A stretch of 64,000 bases of DNA from a virus. The stretch is from positions 53,028 through 117,027 of the IMG/VR virus record IMGVR_UViG_3300042564_002580. The stretch is one strand, 5' to 3'. The position numbers were made by a program, and so were the translations under genes. Shown piece by piece: positions 25,808-34,040 of the stretch (positions are counted from its first letter, which is position 1; each line of letters opens with the position of its first letter). The notes under the pieces were generated by a model that was given only the letters and a program-made list of their open reading frames with translations, made no database searches and was not told the origin of the DNA.

Positions 25808-28279
25808 ATGTCTGAACAGTATCCAGATCTAGGTATCACACAAAAACAAGATGGTGATTACTGGGATGTTGTAATTCCAGACTTAGACTGTAATACTGAT
25901 TACGCACTTCAGGTTGCTTGGGTATACAGCGATAAATCATTGGGCTCTAGCGAATTCTCAGATAGATTTAATTTCAGAACCCCAGGACCGTCTAGAGTTT
26001 GCCCAGCAAATGTATCTGCAACATGGGATGCTAAAGCTGGACTAAATGTTACATGGCAAAAAAATGATAACCGTGTAAAAAATTATGTAATTACTCTTGT
26101 GGCTGGTGGGTACAGAAGGTCGCACCTTATTTCAGCAACTGGATCCTCTTTAAACTACTCATGGATATTGACAAGAGAAAATAACATATTCCAATTCGGA
26201 GGAGTATTTAGAAAATCCTTTACATCTTTTTCTATCCAAAGCGTTTATGGAGATGGAAGCTCAGATGAATGTCCAGTAACCGTTGCAGAATATGTAGACC
26301 CAGTATGTTCTCATACAACACTAGCAGCCTCATGGAATGTTGTTAGCCAAAGCAACGGCATACTTGTTTCTTGGCAAGATAGTGCAACAGGATACGGAAC
26401 GTATAGAGAAACTAGGGTATACGTTTCAGAAACACCTAGCCCTTATAATTGGGAGCTTCGATATACTGGAATTGGTCCAGCTTCAATAACACTAGATACC
26501 CTAGCAACAGTTTATGTTAAACTAAATCATCTTTCTTATTCAGACTGTGAGTCTTTGAACTCAGATATAAAAGAAGGAAAAGCATACGACCCAATAGTAT
26601 TTGACGATTTACCACCAGAAAATAACTTTGATTTAGGATCTACTACCGTTGAAGAAGATTCAAATGGTCTATTTAATTTTGATAAAAAAATTCTTTTTAC
26701 ATGGACACAAAACACAGATACTTCAACTTCTGGATACAGAATAAGATACAAGACTGCTTCTGATACTAATTATACATATATGTCTGTTCCAGGAAGAGGA
26801 ACTATATCTACATATCTGTATGGATTAAAAGCGGGACAAGCTTATCAGATAGCTGTAACAACATACGATGTTTATGGAAATGATAACTCTCAGTATAAGC
26901 AGTATCCAGATATAGTTATCCCAGCAAACACATCATTAAAAACAGATGTAGCAATTTCTGCAGGAGATATGAAGCTTGGATATGGAATTGGTGGAAGCAA
27001 CTCAAATAAAGGTTTATACATTGCCCCAGAAAATTATTGGTATGTAACTGGAAATACCAGCGTTTCATCTTCTGCAAGATTTAAAGTTGGAGGAACAAAC
27101 GACTGGTTGCTTTGGAACGGAACTAATTTAGAAATAACTGGAAAAATAAATGCTAATGCTGGAGCATTTACTGGTTCTGTAGACATAGGAACATCATCTG
27201 TAGATGGACAACTTAGAGTAACAACATCATCTGGAAAATTTGAAATAGGAAAGCTAACAAATATTTCTGGAGAAAAGATTGGTATTGGAATCCAAGGAAC
27301 AAACTCCTCTGGTAAGCTTTTCCAGCTAGACACTGAATCTGGAATTATTGCTAACAAAGGAACAATTGCTGGTTGGACAATTGACGATACATCAATTAAC
27401 AAGGCTGGCAACGTAGGGTTCTTTGCCACAACAACTCCCTCAGATGTTGCAATTTGGGCTGGAGGATCTAGAACAGTAAGTCCTAATTTTTCAGTTACAT
27501 ACGCAGGAAAAATGATAGCTAAAGATGCCGTTCTTAAAGGAATGGTACAGGCTGGAGAAGGCGGATTTGGAATACTTATAGCAGATGCAACTACAGCAAC
27601 TGGTTATAGAGTTTCTAATGGGTGGACAATTGATTCTGCAAAAATAGTATCTACAAATGCAAGTTCTCAAGTAACGCTTGATGGATTGCAAGGCTCAATA
27701 ATAGGCGGAAATATTGTTGGATCAAATCATTATTTTATGAGCCCATCTGCATGGACGACAGCTTATCCTGGAGAGGGAAGCGGTAACCCAGGGAATGTTG
27801 ATTACATATCATCATCTGGTAATTTCAGACTTGCTAATGGAAAGCTAACATATGATGGAGATGAATTTAAAGTTCAAACAGATTTAGTTGCGTCTAACGT
27901 ATTTTTAGGAGCAACATCAAGTCTGGGAGATACAGCCAATTATTTACTAGGAAAGTCAACTACAATTGGTGGTGTAACAAAAGCTGCAGGAAGCTTTAGT
28001 TTAGGAAATGGTGCAATTAATTACACCTCTGGATCAAGTGTCTTAAATGTAGATGCAACTAGGATTGATTTTAATATTAGAAGTAATAATGATGGAACAC
28101 TTGGAGATGAAACAGTTGTTCAAGACGTAGATACTGGGGAGCTTACTTTAGGAAGAGCATTTTTTTACGGAGGAAATAACTACCCAGGAAGCACTACTGA
28201 TAGAGTAACGCATGCGGATGGAGATCAGGGCAGCGGAGCCTTTAAAAAAGGCGACATATGGTTAAGCAGGAAAGCATAA
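25808..28279 (+). CDS. Tail tip protein with fibronectin type III modules
   Basis: An 823-residue protein. I place the start at ATG 25808 rather than an in-frame TTG at 25796, because neither has a clear ribosome site and the ATG gives the shorter overlap. Three FN3-like modules occur in the first 370 residues (NVSATWDAKAGLNVTWQKN; LDTLATVYVKLNHL; ILFTWTQNTDTSTSGYRIRYK). The region NWLLWNGTNLEITGKINANAGAFTG and a repetitive beta-helical part resemble tail-tip and host-specificity proteins. It ends one base before the next ATG. Confidence 0.72.
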   Translation: MSEQYPDLGITQKQDGDYWDVVIPDLDCNTDYALQVAWVYSDKSLGSSEFSDRFNFRTPGPSRVCPANVSATWDAKAGLNVTWQKNDNRVKNYVITLVAGGYRRSHLISATGSSLNYSWILTRENNIFQFGGVFRKSFTSFSIQSVYGDGSSDECPVTVAEYVDPVCSHTTLAASWNVVSQSNGILVSWQDSATGYGTYRETRVYVSETPSPYNWELRYTGIGPASITLDTLATVYVKLNHLSYSDCESLNSDIKEGKAYDPIVFDDLPPENNFDLGSTTVEEDSNGLFNFDKKILFTWTQNTDTSTSGYRIRYKTASDTNYTYMSVPGRGTISTYLYGLKAGQAYQIAVTTYDVYGNDNSQYKQYPDIVIPANTSLKTDVAISAGDMKLGYGIGGSNSNKGLYIAPENYWYVTGNTSVSSSARFKVGGTNDWLLWNGTNLEITGKINANAGAFTGSVDIGTSSVDGQLRVTTSSGKFEIGKLTNISGEKIGIGIQGTNSSGKLFQLDTESGIIANKGTIAGWTIDDTSINKAGNVGFFATTTPSDVAIWAGGSRTVSPNFSVTYAGKMIAKDAVLKGMVQAGEGGFGILIADATTATGYRVSNGWTIDSAKIVSTNASSQVTLDGLQGSIIGGNIVGSNHYFMSPSAWTTAYPGEGSGNPGNVDYISSSGNFRLANGKLTYDGDEFKVQTDLVASNVFLGATSSLGDTANYLLGKSTTIGGVTKAAGSFSLGNGAINYTSGSSVLNVDATRIDFNIRSNNDGTLGDETVVQDVDTGELTLGRAFFYGGNNYPGSTTDRVTHADGDQGSGAFKKGDIWLSRKA

Positions 28280-31200
28280 ATGAGCTGGTGGAGAAAAGCA
28301 AACCTAAACGATGCTGGTAATATTGATGGCTGGATAAAAATAAGAAGCATTTGGAGAAAAACTAATTTAGGTGATGCAGGATCAACAGACGGTTGGTTAA
28401 GAATAAGAAGCGCTTGGAGATTTCAAGGATTAAATGCGTTAGGCGCTGGAATTTGGTATAAAATTTTTGGAGGGGAGTCTCCTTATCCAAAAGAAAACCC
28501 AAAGCTAATATTTGTTTCTCCAGATTCAAGCACTTCTGAAATACAATGCACTCAGCAAGATAAGATGTATGTTACAAGAGGGAAATGGTACGAAGACCCA
28601 TTATCATTTTTAATTAAAATACAAAGGTCTATAATCTCAAATTGGGATGCTCCAACAACATTAGTTAGCCAGGAGCTAGAGTACACAACATATCTAGATT
28701 CAGACTATTTAGATGAAGTTCCTAAGTTGCCTGCAGATAGACCAACAATAACATTAGACGACGTCAAAGCTAAAAGAGGATTTAGGGCACAGGTTCAAGC
28801 TGGGCAGGATGCCAATCCAACAGAATCAGACTACGCACTTGCAACTTCATGGTACCCAAGCCCAACAGGAATATTCCCAAGACTAACATTTGGATTTACT
28901 ACATATAGCACAGGAGATCAAATTGTTGAAGATGAAACAATCAGTATGCCTGAATTTAAAATATTTGGTTTTAAGTGGCAGTATCTTACTTCTTCTGCAG
29001 CATCATATCCAAACGGTCAGTACTTTCCATCATCTCGAACAGATGAGTTTATTGGGAAACAAATAATTGAGTTAACTGATTTTTATGGGGTTAGGATAGG
29101 TGCATTGCAAGAAGTTGATGTTTTGCCAATTCATCAATATTCTGGAAGTATAACATACACTCAAGCAATGATAGATTCTGGCGATGATTATATTATAAAT
29201 GTTTATTCGGTTGCAAAAGATTATTACTATAATAGCGGACTGTCTTTAGATGGACATATATCTGATCCAAATGAAACATCAAGAATTGCATCTTATGTAT
29301 TTACCCCTCCAAGGGAAATAGAAAACCCAGAAATAACAATATCAAATAGGACAAAAAGCTCTGTAGATATATCCTGGTATTCTCCAGATGCGGAAAGATA
29401 TAAGGTTAATATAATTGATTCTATTACAGGTAACTCTTTGCCTGGCTATCCATTAACCTCAACAACAAATACTTCTGCCAGCCCTTTTGGATTAACGGAA
29501 AACAGACTGTATACCGTTTTGGTAACGGCACTTGCTGGAGAAGGAGACAAGTACAAAAGCGACGAGGTTTCTAAAAGCTTTAGAACATTGTCGTCTGGAA
29601 TTGCAGCAGAATTAGGAATGCCTTACGACATAACATCAACAGGGTATAAGGTTGACATAACAAATTGGAGCACTATCAGTTCATTTGATATAACAGTTTC
29701 TGCAACAAGTGGAAGTGCGACAAGGTCCTCCGAAGTTATATCTGTAAGCAATGTTACATCGGGAGCCAATTCATGTCTAACAGCAACAACATCTAAAATT
29801 GATAATATAAACTTAACTTCAGTTTCCTATGAGTCAAAAGAGTCTGCTGCTAGATGTATTGTTATCGGAGGTACCTGGTACTGCTTATCTCTTGTTACGG
29901 GTGGCCTTTGTTCTAAATCAACCGAGACATACGACAAAACAATAAATGGATCATACTATGCAATTGTATGCTCTCAAACAGATAACCTATGCTGCCCTTC
30001 AGTTGTTCTTGAGCCAAAAGTCTACGGTGAATGGGTCACAGGACTTTGCACAGTAGCTCCACAAGATCCACAAAGAACAAGAACAAGGACATGGACCCAA
30101 ATTCAAAAAACAACTGCTCAAAATTGTGTTATTACAAATGTAGAGCTTTCTGGTGTAGATATAGAACAGATTGATTGCTGTGTACCAACATCCACTCTTG
30201 GAGCAAAAACTTATGGGACACCAAATGCTTGGGGCACATGTAATTTAAATACTGGACAAATTGGAAGAACTGTTCCGTGGACAGCAACAAAAACTAATTT
30301 TACTAGAGACTGTACCACAACTACAACAGAAGAAAGCGGTCTTGAAGTTCAGTATAAAGATTGTTGTACTGCCAGCTCATCTTTGGGAACTAAAACTTAT
30401 AGCGACTGGTCTCCATATGGATCATGTATTCAAGGAGAAAGAGCAAGCTATAGAACCTGGACTGCTATTCAAACAAATAATACAATTAACTGTACCACAA
30501 CATCTAACGAAGTTAATGGTACAGAATATAGATACACATCATGTTGTACAGCTGGTTGTACTTTAGGAACTAAAACTTACGGTGATTGGTCAGCTTACGG
30601 TTCATGTGTTCAGGGGGAGAGAAGACGACAAAGATCCTGGACTGCTATAAATACCTGTATAGATTCAAGCTGTAATATTATTTCTCAAAATGAATTAAAT
30701 AGCGTAGAGTATGAGTACACATCATGCTGCGTACAATCATGTACTACTGGAGCAAAAACTTATGGTGCATGGACAGCCTATGGATCCTGTATCCAAGGTG
30801 AACGTGCTAGATCGAGGAGTTGGACTGCTACACAATCATGCTTTACAACAAGTTGTACTAATACAACTGAAACAATTAGCGGTACAGATTTTGAATACAC
30901 TGGCTGCTGCACGGCAAGTAGTACAACTGGCACTAAAACTTATGGTGCATGGACAGCCTATGGATCCTGTATCCAAGGTGAACGTGCTAGATCGAGGAGT
31001 TGGACTGCAATACAGACTAATATTGATTCTAGCTGCAATACCACTACAACAGAAGTTAACGGTACAGATTTTGAATATACTTCATGCTGCACGGCAGGAT
31101 GTACAACTGGTGATAGAAGTTATAGCCCATGGGGGTCATGGGGTTCCTGTAGCCAAGGAGAACAAGCTAGAATTAGAACGTGGACTGCTATAGAGACATG

Positions 31201-31978
31201 TATTAATTCAAGCTGTAATGTTTTGTCTACCAGAGAAGTTAGTGGTTTTGAAATAGAATACAGAAACTGTAGCACTATTAATACTATTAATACAATTAAT
31301 ACTATTAATACAATTAATACTATTAATACAATTAACACTATTAATACTATTAACACAATTAACACTATTAATACAATTAATACTATTAACACTATTAATA
31401 CAATTAACACTATTAACACTATTAATACAATTAATACTATTAACACTATTAATACAATTAATACAATTGATTCAGGCGGCGGCGGCGGATGTCACGTATT
31501 TGGTACACAAATACAAATGTTTGACGGAACATTTAAAAACATTGAAGATTTATATATTGGGGATGAAATCATGGCGGCTAATATACCAGGCTTAGATGAT
31601 AATGAATTAGATATTAATAATCTATTATTATGGTCATCTGAAGACATTTCTGAAACAACAAAAACTTCTGCTATGGTTACAAATATATTTACTAGATCAT
31701 ATGGACAATACTACCTTATTAATGATACAATTAAAATAACTTATGAGCATATAGTTCCTGCACGTAAATCTGGGGTATGGAAATTTATTCAAATTGAAGA
31801 ATTAGAAATTGGAGACAATATTATGAGTGATACGTTAGACGTAGTCGAAGTAGCATCTAAAATATTAATAAATGAAGATGTAGAGACTATATCAATAAAC
31901 ATTGAAACAAAAGACGTTTATTTTGTTGATGGCTTAATGGCACACAATATTAATCCAGATAAGATGCAGGAAACATAA
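28280..31978 (+). CDS. Tail fibre with TSP1-like repeats, Thr-Ile-Asn repeat and C-terminal Hint domain
   Basis: A 1232-residue protein. Residues 2-50 hold a 22-residue motif twice (WRKANLNDAGNIDGW, WRKTNLGDAGSTDGW), likely an anchor. An FN3-like module lies near 350-440. Residues about 575-995 carry seven Cys-rich units of roughly 60 residues with a WxxYGSCxxGxRxRxRxWTA pattern resembling thrombospondin type 1 repeats. A pure Thr-Ile-Asn run covers 999-1063, then Gly5. C1071 to N1223 forms a Hint/intein fold: CHVFGTQIQMFDG (block A), TYEHIVPAR (block B His) and VDGLMAHN at the end. Nine residues starting with Ile follow, so normal splicing is unlikely but cleavage is possible. Confidence 0.85.
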   Translation: MSWWRKANLNDAGNIDGWIKIRSIWRKTNLGDAGSTDGWLRIRSAWRFQGLNALGAGIWYKIFGGESPYPKENPKLIFVSPDSSTSEIQCTQQDKMYVTRGKWYEDPLSFLIKIQRSIISNWDAPTTLVSQELEYTTYLDSDYLDEVPKLPADRPTITLDDVKAKRGFRAQVQAGQDANPTESDYALATSWYPSPTGIFPRLTFGFTTYSTGDQIVEDETISMPEFKIFGFKWQYLTSSAASYPNGQYFPSSRTDEFIGKQIIELTDFYGVRIGALQEVDVLPIHQYSGSITYTQAMIDSGDDYIINVYSVAKDYYYNSGLSLDGHISDPNETSRIASYVFTPPREIENPEITISNRTKSSVDISWYSPDAERYKVNIIDSITGNSLPGYPLTSTTNTSASPFGLTENRLYTVLVTALAGEGDKYKSDEVSKSFRTLSSGIAAELGMPYDITSTGYKVDITNWSTISSFDITVSATSGSATRSSEVISVSNVTSGANSCLTATTSKIDNINLTSVSYESKESAARCIVIGGTWYCLSLVTGGLCSKSTETYDKTINGSYYAIVCSQTDNLCCPSVVLEPKVYGEWVTGLCTVAPQDPQRTRTRTWTQIQKTTAQNCVITNVELSGVDIEQIDCCVPTSTLGAKTYGTPNAWGTCNLNTGQIGRTVPWTATKTNFTRDCTTTTTEESGLEVQYKDCCTASSSLGTKTYSDWSPYGSCIQGERASYRTWTAIQTNNTINCTTTSNEVNGTEYRYTSCCTAGCTLGTKTYGDWSAYGSCVQGERRRQRSWTAINTCIDSSCNIISQNELNSVEYEYTSCCVQSCTTGAKTYGAWTAYGSCIQGERARSRSWTATQSCFTTSCTNTTETISGTDFEYTGCCTASSTTGTKTYGAWTAYGSCIQGERARSRSWTAIQTNIDSSCNTTTTEVNGTDFEYTSCCTAGCTTGDRSYSPWGSWGSCSQGEQARIRTWTAIETCINSSCNVLSTREVSGFEIEYRNCSTINTINTINTINTINTINTINTINTINTINTINTINTINTINTINTINTINTINTINTINTINTIDSGGGGGCHVFGTQIQMFDGTFKNIEDLYIGDEIMAANIPGLDDNELDINNLLLWSSEDISETTKTSAMVTNIFTRSYGQYYLINDTIKITYEHIVPARKSGVWKFIQIEELEIGDNIMSDTLDVVEVASKILINEDVETISINIETKDVYFVDGLMAHNINPDKMQET
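30755..30828 (+). repeat. 74-base direct repeat, copy 1
   Basis: Identical to 30935-31008, exactly 180 bases downstream. Both encode the same part of a TSP1-like unit (TYGAWTAYGSC and following). The identity at synonymous sites suggests recent duplication or conversion. Confidence 0.9.
30935..31008 (+). repeat. 74-base direct repeat, copy 2
   Basis: The second copy of the 74-base identical segment. The other repeat units in the fibre gene have diverged in DNA sequence, so this pair is the youngest. Confidence 0.9.
31274..31468 (+). repeat. 9-base minisatellite encoding Thr-Ile-Asn
   Basis: About 21.7 in-frame copies of ACWATTAAT, mixing ACT/ACA codons for Thr, with a few AAC variants of AAT for Asn. 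It encodes 65 residues of alternating Thr-Ile-Asn. Copy number can change without a frameshift, so fibre length could vary by slippage. Confidence 0.95.
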
Positions 31979-32556
31979 TGGTGCAAGATTTAGGTAATAA
32001 TATATTCATGTACAAGAATGTTATAGGCTCAGACTTAGATATATTAAAAGAAGTTAATTCTATATTTGTCACTTACAATAGAGGATTTGCAGAGTCTACA
32101 ATGAATGATGGCGATTACGATAAAGCTCTTAGGTCCTGCACCGTCTTTTCATTGTATACAAATAAACAAGAAGACGTTGACTACAATAATTTAAAGAAGA
32201 TATTAAATAAAAAAATAGATATTGCTCTTTCAGGATGCATACTGGATTTTGTTAAAAAATCTGGAATAAAGATTAAAGAAAGAGAACCCTGGGAAATATT
32301 GAAATATGAAAAAGGCCAGATGGTTACTTGGCATTGTGATGATGGGGAAGTTCACCCATCAAAAATATCATTCGTTTACTACATAAATGATGATTACGAA
32401 GGCGGAGAGATACAGTTTAAGAATAAGGTGTACACTATGCCAATAAAGCCATCTAGAGATAGCCTTATTGTTTTTCCTTCAGGCATGGACTATATACATA
32501 GAGTTACTCCAGTAACAGAGGGAACAAAATATTCAGTAATATCTTTTGGGAAATAG
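31978..32556 (+). CDS. 2OG-Fe(II) oxygenase
   Basis: A 192-residue P4H-like oxygenase whose ATG shares one base with the stop of the Hint-tailed fibre gene. The iron ligands are H119 and D121 in TWHCDDGE and H174 in YIHRVTP. K182 in GTKYSVISFG is the probable 2-oxoglutarate-binding basic residue. The strand VYYINDDYEGGEIQF matches the other oxygenases in this genome. Strict coupling to the fibre gene suggests co-expression, and possibly that the fibre is a substrate (inference). Confidence 0.87.
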   Translation: MVQDLGNNIFMYKNVIGSDLDILKEVNSIFVTYNRGFAESTMNDGDYDKALRSCTVFSLYTNKQEDVDYNNLKKILNKKIDIALSGCILDFVKKSGIKIKEREPWEILKYEKGQMVTWHCDDGEVHPSKISFVYYINDDYEGGEIQFKNKVYTMPIKPSRDSLIVFPSGMDYIHRVTPVTEGTKYSVISFGK

Positions 32557-32566
32557 GTAAAATAAG

Positions 32567-32604
32567 GTAGACAAAATTTTAACTAAATGCTAGAATATTA
32601 TAAT
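32567..32604 (+). promoter_or_regulatory. Promoter before small tail-associated genes
   Basis: TAGACA (32567-32572), an 18-base spacer and TGC-TAGAAT (32591-32596). A TATAAT also lies at 32599-32604. The leader contains CGGAGA before the GTG at 32619. Confidence 0.5.
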
Positions 32605-32618
32605 GTTACGGAGATATT

Positions 32619-32852
32619 GTGAATAAATCAGATATGCAAGGAAGCACATATATGGTGCTTGTTGATGGTGAGTACGCTGGGTGGTTTAACATTGCTGGCC
32701 CTGGAACCGATCTATTAAGAGCTGGTCTTTCAAGCACACCAATTTTAGTAGATATGGAAGACATTGAAATTGATATTCCAGATTTACCAAAAGCTGGTGC
32801 TAATTATTTTTGGAACGGTAAGTCTTTTGAATTGAGAGAAATAAATGGCTAG
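32619..32852 (+). CDS. Hypothetical protein
   Basis: A 77-residue acidic protein with a GTG start after CGGAGAT. It is beta-rich (STYMVLVDGEYAGWFNIAGPG), then an acidic VDMEDIEIDIPDLP stretch and NYFWNGKSFEL. There are no Cys, membrane or catalytic motifs. It is the first of five small genes after the fibre module, overlapping the next by eight bases. Function unknown. Confidence 0.65.
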   Translation: MNKSDMQGSTYMVLVDGEYAGWFNIAGPGTDLLRAGLSSTPILVDMEDIEIDIPDLPKAGANYFWNGKSFELREING

Positions 32853-33081
32853 CAAGTGGGAGCAGGTTAAAAAGCTTGTGAACTCTAATGAAGTCAAGCC
32901 ATGGGACTTTTTGAACCCAAATACTGAATATGCATCTGAAGAAGATTCGTCTTATAGATATTCATTGTGCCAAGCCTGTCCTAAATTTAATAATGGTGTA
33001 AAGACTTGCCAAGAGTGCGGATGCTTTATGCCAGCAAAAACAAAGCTACAGGGCGCCACCTGCCCTATAGGTAAATGGTAA
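32845..33081 (+). CDS. Cys-rich small protein (DUF6171-like)
   Basis: A 78-residue protein with five Cys in the second half: LCQACPKFNNGVKTCQECGCFMPAKTKL, then GATCPIGKW. These probably bind zinc or stabilise a small fold. The ending resembles small Cys-rich proteins found beside tail genes in many myo- and siphophages (DUF6171-like). Residues 1-25 are helical and polar. It may be a tail-associated or regulatory factor; the role is not known. Confidence 0.7.
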   Translation: MASKWEQVKKLVNSNEVKPWDFLNPNTEYASEEDSSYRYSLCQACPKFNNGVKTCQECGCFMPAKTKLQGATCPIGKW

Positions 33082-33090
33082 TGGTATAAT
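33082..33090 (+). promoter_or_regulatory. Extended -10 promoter
   Basis: TGG-TATAAT, hexamer 33085-33090, right after the preceding stop codon. The transcript would carry AGGAGGT before ATG 33108. Confidence 0.55.
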
Positions 33091-33107
33091 ATAAATAGGA
33101 GGTAATC

Positions 33108-33329
33108 ATGTCAGAATACACACTATCAAATGAAGAAAAAAGCTCCATCCTTGAGTCACACCTAAGAACACTTGGATACTCTAAGTATAACCTTGAGGTA
33201 AATCTAATGGAAGAAGAGTCAGCGACTACTCCAGCTGCAGATGCAATTGCAGCGGTAAACGCACAGATAGCTTCAGTAAACAAAAAAATAGCAGCACTTG
33301 TCGAAGAGCTAGCTTCCTTATCAGAATAA
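33108..33329 (+). CDS. Hypothetical coiled-coil protein
   Basis: A 73-residue acidic protein with a strong AGGAGGT. The C-terminal half (AAIAAVNAQIASVNKKIAALVEELASL) is a short coiled coil, and the N-terminal half is a helix-turn-helix-like bundle (NEEKSSILESHLRTLGYSKYNLEVNLMEE). It could be a small structural or trimerisation accessory. No family is recognised. Confidence 0.65.
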   Translation: MSEYTLSNEEKSSILESHLRTLGYSKYNLEVNLMEEESATTPAADAIAAVNAQIASVNKKIAALVEELASLSE

Positions 33330-33340
33330 ATTAGGTAAAA

Positions 33341-33529
33341 ATGTCTTCAAAAGAAGAATTAATTATTACGGCCATGCAGCAAAGAATTGCTGAGCTGGTT
33401 GCTGATTACGAATTAAAGATTTCAATACTTAGAGCAGACCTAACAATAATGTCAGATGCCCAAAGAGAAAAAGAAAAAGCATTAGAAGAATACTCTAAGG
33501 GTATAGAAAATAAAATCTCGGAGGAATAA
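33341..33529 (+). CDS. Hypothetical coiled-coil protein
   Basis: A 62-residue, almost wholly helical protein (ITAMQQRIAELVADYELKISILRADL) with heptad spacing. It follows the previous coiled-coil gene by 11 bases and shares one base with the next gene. The role is unknown; the context is tail-associated. Confidence 0.6.
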   Translation: MSSKEELIITAMQQRIAELVADYELKISILRADLTIMSDAQREKEKALEEYSKGIENKISEE

Positions 33530-33951
33530 TGACTGTAACGTTTCAAGATGGAGAGCCAGTAGACCCAAAAAAATTACAGGACCTACAAACTCAAATAGAT
33601 AACATTAAGCTTAAGTCCGATGAGTCTTATAACCTAAGTACAAGCACTGCAAACAGCGTCACCAGCCTAGCCGTAATGCATTTAAAAGCTGGTGTTGTTA
33701 CTTTTGAAAATGGATTAACAGGTGGCAAGGTAAACACCATAGAGATAGAGTTGGGCTGGGGAGCAGATTATGAAGTTGCATACGTTGTAGCAACTCCAAG
33801 ACTTCAAGATCCTAAGACTAATAACATAAGATGGTCACTTTCTGGAAACTCAGCAAACACAAAGCTAAATGTTTTTGCTGAAAAAACTATATCTGGTGCA
33901 ATTAATTTTCACTGGATGAGTGCAGGTAAAAAGATTATAACAGCACCGTAA
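33529..33951 (+). CDS. Tail-associated protein, putative
   Basis: A 140-residue protein. The N-terminal 45 residues are helical (DPKKLQDLQTQIDNIKLKSDESYNLS) and probably trimerise. The remainder is a beta-sandwich (VVTFENGLTGGKVNTIEIELGWGADYEVAYVVATPRL, ending GAINFHWMSAGKKI). Coil-plus-sandwich architecture is common in small phage fibres and chaperones. GGAGG precedes the ATG. This is the last gene of the structural region. Confidence 0.62.
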   Translation: MTVTFQDGEPVDPKKLQDLQTQIDNIKLKSDESYNLSTSTANSVTSLAVMHLKAGVVTFENGLTGGKVNTIEIELGWGADYEVAYVVATPRLQDPKTNNIRWSLSGNSANTKLNVFAEKTISGAINFHWMSAGKKIITAP

Positions 33952-33959
33952 AGTGCCTA

Positions 33960-33987
33960 TTGACACATTGATTTAATATGTTACAAT
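33960..33987 (+). promoter_or_regulatory. Consensus promoter of the replication module
   Basis: TTGACA (33960-33965), a 16-base spacer and an extended TGT-TACAAT -10 (hexamer 33982-33987). It is among the best promoters in the window. The start is predicted near 33994, only a few bases before a perfect palindrome. Confidence 0.75.
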
Positions 33988-33999
33988 TACTATAACGTT

Positions 34000-34021
34000 A
34001 AGCCACGATATCGTGGCTTTT
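34000..34021 (+). terminator. 20-base perfect palindrome with T-rich tail
   Basis: AAGCCACG-ATAT-CGTGGCTT, followed by TTATATAT. It can be a terminator for the structural operon. It also lies just inside the 5' end of the next transcript, so it could be an attenuator, operator or 5'-protecting hairpin. Confidence 0.75.
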
Positions 34022-34040
34022 ATATATATTAAGGGTTTTA

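Noticed and set aside
30261-31193. Two plus-strand frames (30261-30566 and 30711-31193) overlapping the TSP1-like repeats
   Set aside because: Both are alternate frames of the same repeats, and each is wholly inside the fibre gene.
31120-31446. Minus-strand open frame rich in Ile-Val-Leu across the fibre repeat
   Set aside because: It is the antisense shadow of the Thr-Ile-Asn minisatellite; low complexity with no ribosome site.
31274-31468. Possible CRISPR-like array
   Set aside because: The unit is nine bases with no spacers and lies inside a coding frame. It is a protein-coding minisatellite.
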